This document shows, piece by piece, positions 26,347 through 35,242 of a stretch of 64,000 nt of DNA. Position numbers and translations under genes: made by a program. Source of the DNA: CAZOEL01 sp964578835. Its GTDB lineage: Bacteria; Desulfobacterota; Syntrophobacteria; Syntrophobacterales; Syntrophobacteraceae. The stretch spans positions 29,825 through 93,824 of the forward strand of contig CAZOEL010000016.1 of the NCBI GenBank assembly GCA_964578835.1. Reading direction: 5' to 3'. Within the stretch, counting starts at the first letter, position 1. Every line of letters begins with the position of its first letter. The notes under the pieces were generated by a model, which searched no databases, was not told the DNA's origin, and worked only from the letters and a program-made list of their open reading frames with translations.

Positions 26347-28041
26347 ATGTCTGACGTCATCGCTCAAACGGTTCATGCTTCCAGTCACGACGCGGCGCCT
26401 GAAGCTTCTGTCTCGCTCTGCCCGGCTGGTGAGATATTCCATTTGCCTCAGGAAAAAGAATATGAAGAAGAGCTCAAACGACTCCATAAGCTGGTGAACG
26501 AACAGCGACTGCTCGGCCGGGAGATTGTTGTCGTGATGGGCGTGGGGTTTGTTGGCGCCGTCATGGCTGGAGTCATCGCCGATTCGATCGACCCGGAAAC
26601 CGGAAGTCCCGGAAAATTCGTGATCGGGATGCAGCGTCCCTCCACACGCTCCTATTGGAAGATCCACTACATCAACCGGGGGCTTGCTCCCGTCGAGTCG
26701 GAAGACCCAAATGTGGCGCCGATGATCCATCGTTGCGTGATGGAAAAGAAGACTCTCACGGCGACTTTCACCTATGACGCGCTCTCCCTTGCCGACGTGG
26801 TGGTCGTGGACGTCCAGTGCGATTATTTCAAGGAAAGCCTTGGAAACGTGAGGCAGGGAAGGGCGGAGATTGCCGCTCTCGAGGAGAGCCTCAAAATCAT
26901 AGGGGAAAAGATCAACCCCCAATGCCTTGTTCTCATTGAAACGACGGTCCCTCCGGGAGCTACGGAATATATCGCTTATCCCGCAATGAAAAAGGCGTTC
27001 GAGGGGCGCGGCCTGAACGACGCCGAGCCTCTTCTTGCCCATTCCTTCGAGCGGGTCATGCCGGGCAGGAATTATGTCTCGTCCATCCGGGACTTCTGGC
27101 GCGTTTGCAGCGGCGTCAATGAAAAGGCTAGAGAACGGGTTGTGGCGTTTCTTTCCGATGTGCTCAACGTGAAGGATTTTCCTCTTACGGTTCTCGATCG
27201 TCCGATGGAAAGCGAAACCTGCAAAATAGTCGAAAACTCCTTCCGCGCCGCCATTCTGGCTTTCATGCATGAATGGAGTCTTTTTGCCGAAAGAAACGGA
27301 GTGGATCTCATCAAAGTGATGGAAGCCATCAAGGTCAGGCCGACTCATTCGAACATGATATTCCCCGGCCCTGGCATTGGCGGCTACTGCCTGCCCAAGG
27401 ACGGGGGCCTTGGCGTCTGGGCTTACCAGACCCTCATGGGCTTTGAGGACGATATTTTCAAGATCACGCCCCTGGCCATCGACATAAACGACACCAGAGC
27501 CTTGCACGCGGCGCAGCTTGTGCGCGACGCTCTGAGGAACATGGGAAAGATCGTCGCAGCATCGAAAATATGCGTCCTCGGCGCCTCCTACAGGGAAGAT
27601 GTCGGCGATACGCGCTACAGCGGCTCGGAGCTCCTGGTGAGAAAGCTCACCGAGATGGGCGGCGACGTCTCCGTTCATGATCCCTACGTGCAGCACTGGT
27701 GGGAATTTGAGCGCCAGGATTCTTACCCTGCGCCGGGACATTCCTGGGCCAGGTTCTTCAGGAACCAGGAAAAGCTGACGGAACTGCGCGTAACCGACAA
27801 TCTCGCGTCCGCTCTCAAAGGCGCCGACGCCGTTGTCTTCGCCGTGCGGCATGGGCGCTATCTAAGCCTGACCACCCATGCGGTAATGGAGATGATAGGC
27901 CGCCCCGCCGCAATAATTGACTGCTTCGGCATTCTCGATGATGAAGCCATCCGAAGTTACTTCACGCTCGGATGCGAAGTGAAGGGGCTCGGGCGGGGGC
28001 ATGTGAAGCGGATCAAGGATGGGGTGCGGGGGAAGGTGTGA
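26347..28041 (+). CDS. nucleotide-sugar (UDP-glucose/GDP-mannose family) dehydrogenase, enlarged
   Basis: The 564-residue enzyme has a Rossmann motif GVGFVG at 65-70, a Lys/Asn pair in TCKIVENSFR (Lys294, Asn297), and catalytic Cys348 in GPGIGGYCLPKD. A C-terminal UDP-binding domain carries a DTRYSGSELL block. The family oxidises UDP-hexose or UDP-HexNAc at C6 to the uronic acid. Usual length is about 430 residues; here an N-terminal extension of about 57 residues and inserted segments (about 80-130) make it larger. GGYC rather than the common GGHC is seen at the active site. AAGGAG at 26336-26341 sets the start. The exact nucleotide sugar is unknown. Confidence 0.83.
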   Translation: MSDVIAQTVHASSHDAAPEASVSLCPAGEIFHLPQEKEYEEELKRLHKLVNEQRLLGREIVVVMGVGFVGAVMAGVIADSIDPETGSPGKFVIGMQRPSTRSYWKIHYINRGLAPVESEDPNVAPMIHRCVMEKKTLTATFTYDALSLADVVVVDVQCDYFKESLGNVRQGRAEIAALEESLKIIGEKINPQCLVLIETTVPPGATEYIAYPAMKKAFEGRGLNDAEPLLAHSFERVMPGRNYVSSIRDFWRVCSGVNEKARERVVAFLSDVLNVKDFPLTVLDRPMESETCKIVENSFRAAILAFMHEWSLFAERNGVDLIKVMEAIKVRPTHSNMIFPGPGIGGYCLPKDGGLGVWAYQTLMGFEDDIFKITPLAIDINDTRALHAAQLVRDALRNMGKIVAASKICVLGASYREDVGDTRYSGSELLVRKLTEMGGDVSVHDPYVQHWWEFERQDSYPAPGHSWARFFRNQEKLTELRVTDNLASALKGADAVVFAVRHGRYLSLTTHAVMEMIGRPAAIIDCFGILDDEAIRSYFTLGCEVKGLGRGHVKRIKDGVRGKV

Positions 28042-28129
28042 GGGGAAGGTATGCTGAGGAAATATTCGCCGCACTTGGTTTGCGTCGAACTGCTGTGAAC
28101 GGAATAATGCTGCTGAGAACCCGGCTCTA

Positions 28130-31100
28130 ATGATTAGACCAAAATCGACGATGCAATTGATTGGGCTTATATACCTTTATTTGTGTATCTCTTCTCTCCC
28201 GGTTTTGGCGGATGAGACGCCAAGAATAAATCAGCTGAAAGAAATGTGCATTGATACAGTCCTAGCTGATAAAGGTGCTGCTCACGCTGCCATTGTAACT
28301 CCGAATTCCAAGGAATATCGATCTCTCGGGCGGAACTTGCAGCAAAGCATCAGAGCAGCAAGCGGCATCGAGATTCCTCTATATTGCGATCATGAGACCA
28401 CAGATCACCTCCTTTCAAACTTTAACGTCCTTGCGCTCGGAAACTCCTCAAATAATGCTTTCATTGAAAGGCTGTACCGGCAATGGCATGTGATACTCGA
28501 CCTCAAGTATCCCGGTCCTGGTGGATATGTAGTCCGCAGTCTGCACAATCCATACGGCACAGGGCACAACGTGATCTTCATCGGGGGATCGGATTTCAAA
28601 GGAGTAGTGCAGGCATTGGAGCATTTTTGTGGGTTGTTAACGCCAGGATCTCCATTAAAGGTTGGCTGGTTGATGGAGATAAAGCTCGGCGATGGAATGA
28701 CGCCACCCCAGATTGATATCCTTTCGACTGAGTGGCCTGTGCATAGTTGGGACGATAGTTGGCGCAAGACCTCAAGCGGAGAAGCTTGCGGGTATCTACC
28801 ATCAACGAATTTCGGATGGAATCCAATCAGTATTGCTGCTGTACTGTATTATATGACAGGACAGCCGGAATATCTAAGCGTCTTTAAAACCATCGCACGG
28901 CCGGACCCTCAGAATCTACCCTTGCCCAATCGTAGCGACGGCGCTTTTATTGACCCGTTGCATCCTTTGGCAAAAAGCTATCATTACAGAGCCCATCTGG
29001 TAGACTGTATTTACGACTTAATTGAAGAAAGTCCTTTGTTCACTGATGAAGAGCGCCTGTATTTTACAAATGAGCTCCTTCAACATCAGCTCGAGCTCGA
29101 TTCGACTCATAAATATTCCATCCAAAACGGAGATAGACACGCACAATGGAACATGCTCTGTATATATACGGGTAGCCGCTATTTTGCGCGCTACTATCCC
29201 GATGCTGTGTGGGACTCAAGGCTCGAGAATGTTCGAAAAGGGTTCCGGTCCTTGATCAACAATCCAACTTGGGGTGAGCGTGACACACTTGAATGGGTAT
29301 CCACATCAATAGAACCTATCTTTGATTTTTCTCTGATGGATGATTTTGGCGATTTAGTGGATAGCGGTACTGCAAGAATGTTCATGCGTGCTTTGGAGAT
29401 CCTGATGACAGGGTGCGAGATCGATTTCTACAACAAATATGCGCCTCTCTCCCTTTTGCACAAAGCAGCTTATCTTCTAAGGGACTCTAGATACGTCTGG
29501 ATGGCTCGGCAACTCGGATTTGATGTCGCACGTTTCAGGATTGGCCAATCATATTGGCCTCTGGAGGTTACCCAGCCAACGCCTCCTTCTGATTTGGTTT
29601 ATGCAACTCCATTTTATCCTCTGGCCAAGTCGGACTGGGAGAAATCCGGCAAATCAGTCGAACAGGAAAAAGCCTTCCAGATCCTTTCCTATCGCACAGG
29701 TCTCAATAAGCAAGACGACTACATGCTTATAGACGGATTCTCAGGCCTCGGGCGCAATCCTCATCATTTGGCTTCGGTGCTCAAACTTAGAATGTTCAAT
29801 GGAGAAAATGTTCTGGATGGGTATGGTAACGATCTAGATGTATGGTTCAATGGAGTGCTGGACCAGGAGATTCCCCGTTGTGCTCAACTGAATAGAACCT
29901 TTGCCGTTGAGAACTGTGGTTTTATTGAGATGGAAGTCCCTAATATGCCTGCATCGTCATGGAAACGATATCTCCTGAATCTAAAAGATGTGGCTTTTGT
30001 AGCTATTGATAGAATCGCGCCACACAAAAGCGGCGAATTCGAAGTTGTTTGTACCTGGGAACCTGGTATGCATTTGGATGCTGACGGCGCTTTAGGAAGA
30101 TCAGTGAAGATTTCTAATGGTGTAAGGCTTTTCACTGCTGGTTGCGATATTTTTGAAGTGGAAGACAATCTCGTTCACGAAAGAATTCAGCGAAGGTTGG
30201 AACCGGGCTCCTCGCTTTCTATCGGAAACCTCTTCACTCACCCCTCTCGATCTTCCGGACTGAAACAATTGAGTGGAGGAGCTTTTCTCTCACTGGGTGA
30301 ACTGCCTAGCTTTTTTGCACTTGACGATTATTCGTCTGAAGGACTGGTCTCTAGAGCTGACTTTGCCTATTTAGACAATAAGCTCCTTTTTCTATCGAAT
30401 GGGAATGAGCTTCGGATACAGGGAGCACCTATCTATTCGTCTGATAAACCAGCTACGGTACTCTGGCTTCTTGATAAAGGAATCCTATTTGTTGAAGCTT
30501 CAGGGGCGACAGTTTTAACATTGATGACTGCTTCCGGTAGCCATTCAATCCATATCACCACTCAAGAACAGCCCATTAAGTTCGAAGGATTAGCACCTTA
30601 CAATGGTCTTCAAGACCACCTGAAATCTGCCTTCGCAGCACTATCATCCACAAAAGAGATTCATAAGACTCCCGAAGCTCCACAAAAACTATCTGCAGGC
30701 CAATGGAAGCCTCTATGGTCCCACGATTTCAGCGAATCGATTATGGATATAGCTATCAACGCTGTGTCAGAGCCCACTCACTTATGGATGAGTTCCAAGA
30801 TCAACGGTTCATGGACTTTGTCAAAGCTGTCTGAACAGGGAGTTCGACTGAAAACTATCTCATGTCCTTCTCAGCCGCTTTCTCTCTTTCCCGCAAAGAA
30901 CAGCCTTCAGGCAAGCGCTTTTTCATTATTGGCTGGATTCAAGGACGATATGCTCAGGGCGTATTCTCAAAACGGCGACCAAGTCTGGCAAGTACAGACC
31001 GCAATAGATAGTAGCTTTCGAATTGGCGATCGCTATGAAGCTCCCTGGTTTACCAACCCAATGCCTCCATATTCGATGACTGGAGTATACTCTATTCTAG

Positions 31101-31903
31101 CTGGTGACTTTTGGGGCCGCGGCAGTCAAATCATTGCCGCAGGCCGTCCTTGCACAATTGAATTCAGAAAACTGGATGGATCCCTCCTGCGACGATCGCC
31201 TACACGATGGGGTAACAATTCCTCGCTCGCTCCATTGAAGGAAGCCTATTATCCAGACAAGGAGCCATTGCTGTTGGTTGGAAAGAATTACACTGGCAAT
31301 CCAACTATTAGCGGAATCGATCGTGAGATGAGCAATGTTTCCGACAATTTTTTCGCCTCTCTGCCTGCCGAAGAGATTTCTATGCACGCTTGGCTGCAAC
31401 GTGGTTTGAAGCACCTGGAGGTTCATGACCTCGATGGGGATGGCATTGATGAGATCGTATATACACTGAGTGGGCACTGGAATGAGTTGCGGGTTTACAA
31501 TGGCAATCAACAAGACCCTTTGTGGCTCAAGCACTTGGGACCGGATCGTGTAAATGGAGATTTTGTAAGAGGCCTTGAAGTGCTGAAGGCAGATAGCCAA
31601 GAGCGGAGGAAAGTAGTGGTTGGAACCAAGAACGGGTGGATTCTTGCCTTTGATCATTCAGGAAAAAGCCTTTGGCAAATCCATTCGCATAGCCCCATCA
31701 CTTGTATGGACGCCTCCGATGAGGATGATTTCTTGGCGGTAGGATGTCAAAATGGTCGTTTGCTCTTGATTGATGGCGAGGGACAGGTCCTCCGACAAAC
31801 AGGGCTTGGCTCTCCCATAAACGTAATTCGTTGGGGTCCTGGCGGAAAAGTATTCGTTGGTGCGGACAACGGGAAATTTATTGGCTGTGATATATCCTCT
31901 TGA
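28130..31903 (+). CDS. large secreted multidomain protein: GH20b-like, alpha/alpha toroid and beta-propeller
   Basis: This 1257-residue protein has a signal peptide (about 1-27). Residues about 30-175 resemble the GH20b/GH67 N-terminal fold found in front of polysaccharide-active domains (AAIVTPNSKEYRSLGRNL, VIFIGGSDFKGVVQALEHF). A helical toroid-like region spans about 190-510 (WNMLCIYTGSRYFARYY), then a beta-sandwich-like region to about 850, as in heparinase/chondroitinase-type lyases. The last 350 residues are repeated beta-strands like a PQQ/WD propeller (EVHDLDGDGIDEIVYTLSG, VVGTKNGWILAFDHSGKSLW). It is probably a periplasmic or surface polysaccharide-active or scaffold protein. No named family is certain. 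The gene looks more AT-rich than unit 1. Confidence 0.65.
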   Translation: MIRPKSTMQLIGLIYLYLCISSLPVLADETPRINQLKEMCIDTVLADKGAAHAAIVTPNSKEYRSLGRNLQQSIRAASGIEIPLYCDHETTDHLLSNFNVLALGNSSNNAFIERLYRQWHVILDLKYPGPGGYVVRSLHNPYGTGHNVIFIGGSDFKGVVQALEHFCGLLTPGSPLKVGWLMEIKLGDGMTPPQIDILSTEWPVHSWDDSWRKTSSGEACGYLPSTNFGWNPISIAAVLYYMTGQPEYLSVFKTIARPDPQNLPLPNRSDGAFIDPLHPLAKSYHYRAHLVDCIYDLIEESPLFTDEERLYFTNELLQHQLELDSTHKYSIQNGDRHAQWNMLCIYTGSRYFARYYPDAVWDSRLENVRKGFRSLINNPTWGERDTLEWVSTSIEPIFDFSLMDDFGDLVDSGTARMFMRALEILMTGCEIDFYNKYAPLSLLHKAAYLLRDSRYVWMARQLGFDVARFRIGQSYWPLEVTQPTPPSDLVYATPFYPLAKSDWEKSGKSVEQEKAFQILSYRTGLNKQDDYMLIDGFSGLGRNPHHLASVLKLRMFNGENVLDGYGNDLDVWFNGVLDQEIPRCAQLNRTFAVENCGFIEMEVPNMPASSWKRYLLNLKDVAFVAIDRIAPHKSGEFEVVCTWEPGMHLDADGALGRSVKISNGVRLFTAGCDIFEVEDNLVHERIQRRLEPGSSLSIGNLFTHPSRSSGLKQLSGGAFLSLGELPSFFALDDYSSEGLVSRADFAYLDNKLLFLSNGNELRIQGAPIYSSDKPATVLWLLDKGILFVEASGATVLTLMTASGSHSIHITTQEQPIKFEGLAPYNGLQDHLKSAFAALSSTKEIHKTPEAPQKLSAGQWKPLWSHDFSESIMDIAINAVSEPTHLWMSSKINGSWTLSKLSEQGVRLKTISCPSQPLSLFPAKNSLQASAFSLLAGFKDDMLRAYSQNGDQVWQVQTAIDSSFRIGDRYEAPWFTNPMPPYSMTGVYSILAGDFWGRGSQIIAAGRPCTIEFRKLDGSLLRRSPTRWGNNSSLAPLKEAYYPDKEPLLLVGKNYTGNPTISGIDREMSNVSDNFFASLPAEEISMHAWLQRGLKHLEVHDLDGDGIDEIVYTLSGHWNELRVYNGNQQDPLWLKHLGPDRVNGDFVRGLEVLKADSQERRKVVVGTKNGWILAFDHSGKSLWQIHSHSPITCMDASDEDDFLAVGCQNGRLLLIDGEGQVLRQTGLGSPINVIRWGPGGKVFVGADNGKFIGCDISS

Positions 31904-31929
31904 TGTAGGCATAAGAGTAGTGAGTAACA

Positions 31930-32835
31930 GTGACGCCTCGAATGAATCTTAAAAACTCATTGTGTTTGGTCCTCGCTCTGTGCAGTATTACTCTTGTTGG
32001 GTTCATTATCCACAATAACTATGGGGACGCTCTGGTCAGCGAAGAAGAGGCGCAAACAAGTTTTGAGAAGGCTGTTTCTTGGTTACTGAGCAATAGAGAA
32101 GCGATTAAGAAGCGTCATAACCCCATACTGTGGTGGATGCTAAGAGAAGTAGTTTATATCACAGGAAATCATGAGTTGCATGGAATTATCAAAGAATATG
32201 CTAGCGACAATTATCATAGGTATGTTGGCACGCCATGGTCTTACCTGGTGTTAAACAGCAAGCCGAATCGACCCTTGGACAGCGCCTTGTTCCTGGGTCT
32301 ATCTGATTACAACCTTCATTTTCTCTATGGGCTCAGCTGTGATTCAGACATTGGTAAGCTAGATATCATTAGCAAGCAGAATGAAACTGACTTCTGTTTC
32401 AAGAATCATCCTTTTACTCCAGCGTGCCTAACTCATCAAATGATGGGCTTCAGATTCATGCAAAGAAAAGGGTGCATTGAAGTTGAAGGATTTGCAGAAA
32501 AGACAGCAAAAATCTCCAAATATATAATGATCCAATCTGCAATAGATTTTCGTGTTGTAGACGTCTATATACAAAGAGTCTTGATGCTATTAGAGAGTAA
32601 TAATGCTGACAAAGTAAATCCAAGATGGATAAAAAGAATAATTATGCACCAGAGGGATGATGGCGGATGGGGAGATTTTGAGCCGCTTATTCCGTTTCAT
32701 AGGAATATCTGCCTTGGTTTTTCCTCTAAGGGGGTTAGCTTGACAACTCCAAAATCAACATTTCATGCTACCGCTCAAGGCGCTTGGCTGATGGCTTTGC
32801 TTCTGAACAACAAAGACTTTTTTAATCAAAACTGA
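31930..32835 (+). CDS. membrane-anchored alpha/alpha-toroid-like protein of unknown function
   Basis: The 301-residue protein has one N-terminal membrane or signal segment (about residues 9-28). The mature part is helical, ending with QRDDGGWGDF and STFHATAQGAWLMALLL, which resemble the QW-type repeats of alpha/alpha toroids such as prenyltransferase or squalene-cyclase-like folds. No catalytic Asp-rich motif is evident. GTG 31930 is the longest start; ATG 31942 gives a shorter, more usual signal peptide, and neither has a strong ribosome binding site. It follows the large secreted protein by 26 bases. It may be a partner in the same surface polysaccharide process; function is not assigned. 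Confidence 0.55.
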   Translation: MTPRMNLKNSLCLVLALCSITLVGFIIHNNYGDALVSEEEAQTSFEKAVSWLLSNREAIKKRHNPILWWMLREVVYITGNHELHGIIKEYASDNYHRYVGTPWSYLVLNSKPNRPLDSALFLGLSDYNLHFLYGLSCDSDIGKLDIISKQNETDFCFKNHPFTPACLTHQMMGFRFMQRKGCIEVEGFAEKTAKISKYIMIQSAIDFRVVDVYIQRVLMLLESNNADKVNPRWIKRIIMHQRDDGGWGDFEPLIPFHRNICLGFSSKGVSLTTPKSTFHATAQGAWLMALLLNNKDFFNQN

Positions 32836-33045
32836 CTGCAAATAGAGCGTATAGAGCTTGATTTCACTTCCACGATCCTCCACTCCTAATATAAGGTTAA
32901 GATTCATTTGGTGGTCCTTACCATGAGTCATTCAGAAGCTATTGAAACTCTCATTTTCTAGTCTCCATCCCCGACACTCTCAATGATGGACATATGCGTA
33001 ACCAATGCGTTGCTTCTCAATTGCTTGAACTAGAGTCTCGATCTT

Positions 33046-33966
33046 ATGTCAGTGGACAATCCCTTTTACAATTATCGCATGGCGCGTCTTTGCAGAATCC
33101 GAACAGGAGGCGAAGCTTTCTGTTATCTGGAAGCTTACTCTGTTGAGAGCTTGCTCCAAATCATCAAATGGATAAATGAGCAGAACCTCAATTATTTTGT
33201 AATAGGAGCCGGCAGCAATATTCTTGTTTCAGATGACGGATTCAATGGGGTCGTTATTCGGCTAAAAGGAGATTTTCAAAGCATTCGTTATGACCATGAA
33301 GACTCTACCGTCTCTGTAGGGGCTGGCGCTCCACTGATGCAGTTGGGGTTTGACCTCGCTAGGCGTGGTTACCGAGGCTTTTCGTACATGGCGGTTATTC
33401 CTGGGTTTGTTGGCGGAGCTGTAACCATGAATGCAGGTACTAGCCAATCGGGTGAAATAAAGGACCACCTCCTGAATGCGTTGGTTCTAGATCCGCAGAG
33501 TTGCGAAGTAATCAGATATAAAAAGAGCGAGATGATGTTCGGTTATCGAGAGAGTGCGATCAGTTCTTCACGCCTTATCGTGTTGGAAGCATGTTTTGAG
33601 CTGAAGACCAATCGGCAAGGACAGTACGAGACTAACGCCGCCCTAGAGGAAGTGCGTTCACTATTAGCCAAACGGCGAAGCATGCATCCCCGCAACCCAA
33701 GGACCTTCGGTTCGACTTTCAAAAAGCCAGGAGGAGGCAAACCTGCTGGTTGGTATCTTGATCAAGTTGGAATGAAAGGCGTTCGTGAAGGCGGCGCCAT
33801 GGTGTCTGAAGAGCACGCTAATTGGATTCTAAATATTGGCGAGGCCAAGACTAGTGATGTGAAACACCTCATGAATGTAGGGCAAAAGAGAGTATTTGAG
33901 GAATTTGGAATCCAACTTGAACGCGAAGTGATCCTGGTGCCCGAAGATGTGGAGAAGATGTTATGA
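33046..33966 (+). CDS. murB: MurB-like UDP-N-acetylenolpyruvoylglucosamine reductase in a polysaccharide locus
   Basis: The 306-residue FAD enzyme has VIGAGSNILVSDDG (FAD pyrophosphate loop), IPGFVGGAVTMNAG, Tyr167-Arg168 in FGYRES, the catalytic Ser223 in GSTFKKP and a Glu near the C-terminus (EREVILV). It therefore has the complete set for a type II MurB that reduces UDP-GlcNAc-enolpyruvate to UDP-MurNAc. It overlaps the murA-like gene by ATGA (33963-33966). Normally murB sits in the division/cell-wall cluster; here the neighbours are flippase, polymerase and glycosyltransferases. It could be the genome's only MurB, but a dedicated exopolysaccharide role is more likely from context. Confidence 0.88.
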   Translation: MSVDNPFYNYRMARLCRIRTGGEAFCYLEAYSVESLLQIIKWINEQNLNYFVIGAGSNILVSDDGFNGVVIRLKGDFQSIRYDHEDSTVSVGAGAPLMQLGFDLARRGYRGFSYMAVIPGFVGGAVTMNAGTSQSGEIKDHLLNALVLDPQSCEVIRYKKSEMMFGYRESAISSSRLIVLEACFELKTNRQGQYETNAALEEVRSLLAKRRSMHPRNPRTFGSTFKKPGGGKPAGWYLDQVGMKGVREGGAMVSEEHANWILNIGEAKTSDVKHLMNVGQKRVFEEFGIQLEREVILVPEDVEKML

Positions 33967-35231
33967 ATGCCGAGATAGACCAATACATAGTAAGGCGTTC
34001 TCGATTGACCGGCGCGGTTCGGTTGAGTGGCGCAAAGAATTCAGTTCTGCGTCTGCTTGCTGCATCCCTTCTCACTGATGAACCGGTTGAGATCCACAAC
34101 TACCCGGCTGATATATTGGATGCAAGGATCCACGTCGAGATGCTCAGGGCGATCGGGAAAGATTGTGTGGTTGAAGAGGAAAAGATTACGATATGTGAAA
34201 ATGGGAGTCTCAAGAACCGACTCGATTGGCTTGGCCGATCCATACGGAATACTCTTCTCGTACTTGGCGCGCTCGTTGCGCGGACTGGTCGTGGCGCCGT
34301 GCCACTGCCGGGTGGTTGTAACCTGGGAGAGCGCAAGTACGATCTTCATGAGATGCTGCTTTGCCGATTGGGCGCCGAAGTGTGGACAGAAGGAGGCATG
34401 CTTCTTGCCGAAACCAAGGGGGGGCTAAAGGGTGCAGATATTCACCTTCCAATCCGTTCAACAGGCGCTACGGAAAACGCCATTCTTTGCGGAACCCTTG
34501 CAGAAGGAGTGACTCGAATCTGGAATCCTCATGTGCGCCCTGAGATATTGGATCTTATAGATTTGCTCAGGGAGATGGGCGCCAATATTCGAGTATATGG
34601 GCAGGAACATATTGAGATTGAAGGAACAGAAGGACTCAACGGCGCTAAACACTGGGCAGTTGCTGATAACATGGAGGCCATCACGTGGGTGATTGCCTCA
34701 GTGATAACTGATGGAGACATAGAGATCGTCGGGTTTCCCTTTCAGCATCTAGAGGTGCCGCTGGTTTTCTTAAGAGAGAGTGGAGCCCGATTCTATCGCG
34801 GTGAGGATTCTCTTATCGTTCGAGGCGGGAAGTGTTACCCGGTGGATATTAGTACCGGGCCTTATCCGGGCATCAACTCGGACATGCAGCCGTTGCTCGC
34901 TGTCTATGGTTTCTGCGCCAAAGGGGAAAGTCGAATCATAGATCTCCGATTCCCTGGAAGGTATGCATATGCTGAGGAAATAGCGAAGATGGGAGGATGT
35001 TATGAATTAAAAGACGGTTTGCTGTGCATTTACGGTGGTAAGCCGCTCACTGGAGCCCGAGTGAATGCCTCAGATTTGCGTGCTGGTGTCGCACTTGCGC
35101 TTGCGGGCCTTACGGCATCGGGTGAAACGGTTATAGAATCGGGTTGGCAAATTGATAGGGGCTATAACAGGTTTGCAGATAAGCTTGTAAGTCTCAATGC
35201 ACGAATAGAGACAATTGAGCGGGTAAAATAG
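33963..35231 (+). CDS. murA: MurA-like UDP-GlcNAc 1-carboxyvinyltransferase in a polysaccharide locus
   Basis: The 422-residue EPSP-synthase-type enzyme keeps the MurA active site: LSGAKN (Lys25, Asn26), Cys119 in LPGGCNLG (the residue attacked by fosfomycin in MurA), Arg95 before GALVAR, the Asp in PGINSDMQP, and DLRAGVALALAGL. The closing block HID-RGY is also present as QIDRGYNRF. It should transfer enolpyruvate from PEP to UDP-GlcNAc, and its product is the substrate of the co-translated MurB-like protein. The last gene of this group is an asparagine-synthase-like enzyme 11 bp downstream. Confidence 0.88.
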   Translation: MNAEIDQYIVRRSRLTGAVRLSGAKNSVLRLLAASLLTDEPVEIHNYPADILDARIHVEMLRAIGKDCVVEEEKITICENGSLKNRLDWLGRSIRNTLLVLGALVARTGRGAVPLPGGCNLGERKYDLHEMLLCRLGAEVWTEGGMLLAETKGGLKGADIHLPIRSTGATENAILCGTLAEGVTRIWNPHVRPEILDLIDLLREMGANIRVYGQEHIEIEGTEGLNGAKHWAVADNMEAITWVIASVITDGDIEIVGFPFQHLEVPLVFLRESGARFYRGEDSLIVRGGKCYPVDISTGPYPGINSDMQPLLAVYGFCAKGESRIIDLRFPGRYAYAEEIAKMGGCYELKDGLLCIYGGKPLTGARVNASDLRAGVALALAGLTASGETVIESGWQIDRGYNRFADKLVSLNARIETIERVK

Positions 35232-35242
35232 AGATCTTCGCA

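Noticed and set aside
26320..27852. Long minus-strand frame opposite the nucleotide-sugar dehydrogenase
   Set aside because: It is antisense to a clear dehydrogenase with full active-site motifs, and its own sequence has no recognisable fold.
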